A stretch of 64,000 nt of DNA from Marinihelvus fidelis (lineage in GTDB: Bacteria > Pseudomonadota > Gammaproteobacteria > Xanthomonadales > SZUA-36), in assembly GCF_008725655.1 (NCBI RefSeq), contig NZ_VYXP01000001.1:276120-340119 (forward strand), written 5' to 3'. This document shows positions 60,889 through 64,000 of this stretch, one piece after another. Position 1 is the stretch's first letter; each line of letters opens with the position of its first letter. The notes under the pieces were generated by a model. The model saw only the letters and a list, made by a program, of their open reading frames with translations, made no database searches and had not been told where the DNA came from. The translations under genes were made by a program, and so were the position numbers.

Positions 60889-62571
60889 CTAGAACTGCGA
60901 CGCCGTCAGCTCAATGTCCGCCTTCTGCCAGGCGATATCGAAATGATGCTGCACTTCGGCGGTGTCCTTGCCCTGCGCCTGCAGGCTCTGGATCAGGCCG
61001 TACATGGCCCAGCCGTTGTGCGGGTAAAGCTCCAGGTCACGCCGGTAGACGGCCTCGGCGCGGCTGGGCTGGTCGTCGGCGAGCAGCGCGCGGCCGAGTG
61101 TGTGCCGGGTGGGGTAGTACCAGAACGGTGGTTCCGTGTAGGGCAGCTGGTCCTGCACCGCGACGGCATGTTCGAACCGGCCGATGGCGTCGTCCAGGTC
61201 ACCGTCGGCCATGGCGATTTCTCCCAGCACCAGGGCATCGGCGATGTCGAGCAACTGGGTCGCCGGGTAGGCCAGGGTATCCAGGAAGGTGACATCGGGC
61301 ATGTCCTTCAGCGCGGCCAGCGCGGCCTCTTCTGTCCGGGCAGCGGCCAGGTCGCCCTTGCGCGCGAAGGCCGTGGCCCGGGCGTAGTGCCAGATGGCGT
61401 TGGAGTATTCGAAGTCATCGCGGGGTTGTGGCTCGGCCAGGATGTCGTCCCAGCGGCCAAACTGTGTCAGCGACAGCAGCGGGATGGTGTGGAAAAACTC
61501 CACCATCGGGAACTGCTCGATCATCGCCTCGGGCACGTTGGCGGAGACCCGCCGGGCCGAATCGATGGCCAGCTCACTGCGCCCCTGCATGGACGATGCC
61601 GCCCACAGGAAATGGATGTTGTGCGGGTAGTACAGCGCCGGGTAGAACCCCTGGGCGTTGCACTGGGCGATGTATTCCTCGTCCACCGCGGCGGCGCGGA
61701 TATTGGCCTCCGAGGCGTCGTCGTAGCGCCCAACGCGCCAGTAGATGTGGGCCGGCATGTGTACCAGGTGGCCGGCGCCGGGCACCAGGTTGGCCAGGCG
61801 GTCGGCCGCGGCCTCGGCGCGCTCGGGGCGGTTCGATGCTTCCACGGCGTGGATGTACAGGTGCAGCGCCAGAGGGTGTTCGGGTGAACGTGCCAGCACG
61901 GTTTCCAGCACGCCGATGGCTTCCGCTGCCTCCGGTTTCGGCGTGTCGCCGTCCAGCCAGTAGTCCCACGGCATGGTGTTCATGATCGACTCGGCGAACA
62001 GGCTGGCGGCGTCGTCGTCCTCGGGGTATTTCTCGTACAGGGCCCGCATGGCCTTGACGTAGGCCTGGTCCAGCGGCTCTCGGTCGGTACCGGGCTCGCC
62101 GTTGTAGCGCGTTGCCAGCGCGTCGATGTAGTCGCGCTCGGCTTCGCTGGCGTGATCTTTCAGCGCCTGGGCCTTGCCGATGGCGGAGAAGGCCTGCACG
62201 CGGTCCTCGTCCCCCATGATCGCCTTGCCATCACTGGTGACGTTGATGTTCGGCCCCAGCGCCAGCGCCTCGCCCCAGAAGCACATCGCGCATTGCGGGT
62301 CGAGCGTCTGCGCCGCACGGAAGGAGCGCACGGACTCGGCGTGGTTGAAGGCGAAATCGATGACCAGGCCCTGGTCGAAATAGCGCTGGGCATCGGCGCT
62401 GGCGGTAGTGATGGCGTGGTGGTGGTCGCCCATGCCCTCGAACAGCGGCGCGCCGGCACGTTGTGCCAGTTCGGTGCCGTGGGCGCCGGGGCGGGTGGAT
62501 GTGCCGTCAGCGGCAGCTATGGCGGACAGAAACGCCAGCGCTGCGGTCATCAGCAGGATATTTGAATTCAT
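60889..62571 (-). CDS. Exported TPR-repeat protein
   Basis: A 560-residue exported protein. The signal peptide is cleaved near AIAAAD. The N-terminal region reads DAQRYFDQGLVIDFAFNHAESVRSFRAA, a common start of secreted TPR proteins with a CAMCFWGEALALGPNIN block. Further helical repeats span 90-540 (for example VLARSPEHPLALHLYIHAVE, GEIAMADGDLDDAIGRFEHA). HLYIHAVE and GHLVHMPAHIYWRVGRYDDA carry conserved histidines and could bind a metal. Role unknown. It lies about 44 bases after rarA on the same strand, so it may be cotranscribed. Confidence 0.82.
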   Translation of the reverse strand: MNSNILLMTAALAFLSAIAAADGTSTRPGAHGTELAQRAGAPLFEGMGDHHHAITTASADAQRYFDQGLVIDFAFNHAESVRSFRAAQTLDPQCAMCFWGEALALGPNINVTSDGKAIMGDEDRVQAFSAIGKAQALKDHASEAERDYIDALATRYNGEPGTDREPLDQAYVKAMRALYEKYPEDDDAASLFAESIMNTMPWDYWLDGDTPKPEAAEAIGVLETVLARSPEHPLALHLYIHAVEASNRPERAEAAADRLANLVPGAGHLVHMPAHIYWRVGRYDDASEANIRAAAVDEEYIAQCNAQGFYPALYYPHNIHFLWAASSMQGRSELAIDSARRVSANVPEAMIEQFPMVEFFHTIPLLSLTQFGRWDDILAEPQPRDDFEYSNAIWHYARATAFARKGDLAAARTEEAALAALKDMPDVTFLDTLAYPATQLLDIADALVLGEIAMADGDLDDAIGRFEHAVAVQDQLPYTEPPFWYYPTRHTLGRALLADDQPSRAEAVYRRDLELYPHNGWAMYGLIQSLQAQGKDTAEVQHHFDIAWQKADIELTASQF

Positions 62572-62615
62572 GGGTACGGGTCCTGGGCAGGGTTTCAGAA
62601 CCAGTATAGGCGCTG

Positions 62616-63947
62616 TCAGCGGTCTTTCCCGCCTTGACTGGTCCCCGAGTCTGAGCGCCGGCGCAGGTCGTCGAGTTTTTCCTTGATGCGGATCTCGAGA
62701 CCCCGCTCCACCGGTTGGTAATAGTTCGCCGGCTCCATCTCGTCCGGAAAGTAGCGCTCGCCCAGCGCGACGGCATCCGGCTCGTCGTGCGCGTAGCGAT
62801 AGCCCTCGCCGTGGCCCAGTTCCTTCATCAGCCGTGTCGGCGCGTTGCGCAGGTGCATCGGAACGTCCAGTGATCCCTTGTCTCGCGCGTCCGCCATGGC
62901 CTGGTTGAAGGCCATGTAGACGGCGTTGCTCTTGGCCGCGCAGGCCAGGAACACCGCCGCGTGGGCGATGGCGAGTTCACCCTCGGGGCTGCCCAGGCGC
63001 TCGTAGGTTTGCCAGGCGTCCATGCTGATCTGCAGCGCACGCGGGTCGGCGTTGCCGATGTCCTCCGAGGCGATGCGCACCAGGCGTCGGGCGATGTACA
63101 GCGGGTCGCAGCCGCCATCCAGCATGCGTGCGAGCCAGTAAAGCGCGGCATCGGGGTCGGTGCCACGGATCGACTTGTGCAGTGCGGAAATCTGGTCGTA
63201 GAACACCTCGCCCTGCTTGTCGAAGCGACGACGATGGCCGCTGGCGACTTCGCCGACAATGCCAGGTGTGATCACGCCGTCTTCTGAAAGATCGGCCGAG
63301 AGTTCGAGCAGGTTAAGGGCCCGGCGCGCATCGCCATCGGCGGCAGTGGCCAGCTGCTGCAGTGACTCGTCGTCGATGCGGAACGCGCCAGCCAGGCCAC
63401 GGTCGGTGTCGTAGAGCGCGCGGCGCAAAACGCCTTCAAGGTCGTCCAGTGTCAGCGATTTCAGCACATAGACGCGCGCCCTGGAGAGCAGGGCGTTGTT
63501 CAGTTCGAACGACGGATTCTCGGTGGTCGCACCGATGAAGGTGACGGTGCCGTTCTCGACCCAGGGCAGGAAGGCATCCTGCTGGGCCTTGTTGAAGCGG
63601 TGCACCTCGTCCAGGAACAGCACCGTGCCGCGGCCGCTGACCTGGTGCTGCTGCTCGGCCTCGCTGACGGCGGCGCGGATGTCCTTGACGCCGGCCATGA
63701 CCGCCGACAGCGCGATGAAATGCGAGTCCGTGGTGCTGGCAATCATCCTGGACAGCGTGGTCTTGCCGGTGCCCGGCGGCCCCCAGAAGATCATCGAGTG
63801 AACGCGGCCCTGGTCGATGGCGCGCCGCAGTGGCTTGCCCACGTCAAGCAGGTGGCGCTGGCCGGTGAATTCCTCCAGGGTAGCCGGGCGCATTCGATCC
63901 GCCAGGGGCCGATCGGTACGTTCAGTCGTCGCGAACAGATCGTTCAT
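62616..63947 (-). CDS. rarA: Replication-associated recombination ATPase RarA (MgsA)
   Basis: A 443-residue AAA+ ATPase. The Walker A is GPPGTGKTT, Walker B is VLFLDEVHRF, sensor I is GATTENPSFELN, and the C-terminal clamp-loader-like part contains DARRALNLLELSA and LARMLDGGCDPLYIARRLVRIASEDIGNADPRAL (in parts), the most conserved stretch of RarA. It acts at stalled replication forks with SSB and RecA. The start at 63947 has no clear ribosome site; the repeat at 63957-64000 lies directly upstream. In many genomes lolA precedes it; here that part is outside the window. Confidence 0.96.
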   Translation of the reverse strand: MNDLFATTERTDRPLADRMRPATLEEFTGQRHLLDVGKPLRRAIDQGRVHSMIFWGPPGTGKTTLSRMIASTTDSHFIALSAVMAGVKDIRAAVSEAEQQHQVSGRGTVLFLDEVHRFNKAQQDAFLPWVENGTVTFIGATTENPSFELNNALLSRARVYVLKSLTLDDLEGVLRRALYDTDRGLAGAFRIDDESLQQLATAADGDARRALNLLELSADLSEDGVITPGIVGEVASGHRRRFDKQGEVFYDQISALHKSIRGTDPDAALYWLARMLDGGCDPLYIARRLVRIASEDIGNADPRALQISMDAWQTYERLGSPEGELAIAHAAVFLACAAKSNAVYMAFNQAMADARDKGSLDVPMHLRNAPTRLMKELGHGEGYRYAHDEPDAVALGERYFPDEMEPANYYQPVERGLEIRIKEKLDDLRRRSDSGTSQGGKDR

Positions 63948-63956
63948 GGGAGTGGT

Positions 63957-64000
63957 GGGGTCAGAGTGGGGTCAGAGTCGACTCTGAGTCGACTCTGACC
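63957..64000. repeat. REP-like inverted repeat, copy C, cut by the window end
   Basis: GGGGTCAGAGT occurs twice (63957 and 63968), and 63970-63984 pairs perfectly with 63986-64000 (GGTCAGAGTCGACTC against its complement, 1-base loop). The element ends at the last base, so the outer arm is cut off. It begins 10 bases before the rarA start codon. Confidence 0.8.

Noticed and set aside
1..64000. tRNA, rRNA, CRISPR array, prophage or insertion sequence
   Set aside because: I looked for T-loop consensus, regular spaced repeats, integrase or transposase motifs and found none; the only repeat family is the GGGGTCAG palindromes.

Overview
This is a dense, high-GC chromosomal window of ordinary housekeeping and accessory genes. 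It has about 55 protein genes, no visible rRNA or tRNA gene, no CRISPR array, and no recognisable transposase or prophage. Gene content points to an aerobic, Gram-negative gammaproteobacterium: RarA, YajQ, YciA, a YbiI-type zinc finger, a DeaD-type helicase, GntP, an OmpR/HK pair, Blc-type lipocalin, many Sec-exported proteins and lipoproteins. The secreted peptidases, carbohydrate enzymes and REP-like GGGGTCAGAGT palindromes would fit a Xanthomonadales/Chromatiales-type lineage (for example Wenzhouxiangellaceae-like). That placement is an inference from style of gene content, not a phylogeny.

Layout. 1-3.9 kb: a translationally coupled polyamine operon (deoxyhypusine-synthase homologue, SpeA, AguB). 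4-6.5 kb: a large secreted protein with Ig-like repeats. 7-16 kb: small envelope and housekeeping genes (membrane protein, beta-barrel, YajQ, DEAD-box helicase, GH43, EamA exporter, ThuA protein, FMN reductase, YbiI, VWA lipoprotein). 16-25 kb: a secreted beta-helix protein behind a perfect LacI-type palindrome, a coupled alkaline phosphatase/DUF2235 pair, CBS protein, DUF3579, DUF885 lipoprotein, PKHD hydroxylase and a sulfotransferase-like protein. 25-31 kb: GntP permease divergent from a three-gene operon (gluconate-dehydrogenase-subunit-3-like, GMC oxidoreductase, DUF1080 hydrolase) that looks like a 3-keto-glycoside pathway, followed by a GH88/GH105-type enzyme.

31-35 kb: MscS channel, an odd amidohydrolase and a serine hydrolase. 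35.4-42.2 kb: a tightly overlapped lipid-modification cluster with two different Cfa-type methyltransferases, DUF1295, lipocalin, flavin oxidoreductase and DUF1365, with DUF6134/DUF2878 convergent. 42.3-45.7 kb: a two-component system divergent from a DUF4397 exported protein. 45.7-48.3 kb: a TIR-transmembrane-TPR protein plus an unrecognised 139-residue protein. 48.5-52 kb: a cold-shock gene and a secreted M14 peptidase.

52-55 kb: an ECF sigma factor, its membrane anti-sigma factor and two exported HEAT-repeat proteins in one operon; two tandem GTAA-N3-TTAC sites lie upstream, 20 bp apart. 55-64 kb: glycine-zipper protein, thioredoxin-like protein, exported KatG, YciA, a DUF3313-like protein, a TPR protein and RarA. 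The strongest candidates for under-described biology are the lipid cluster, the sigma/anti-sigma/HEAT operon, the TIR-TPR pair, the 3-keto-glycoside operon with shared AGCGCT operators, and the bacterial deoxyhypusine synthase homologue.
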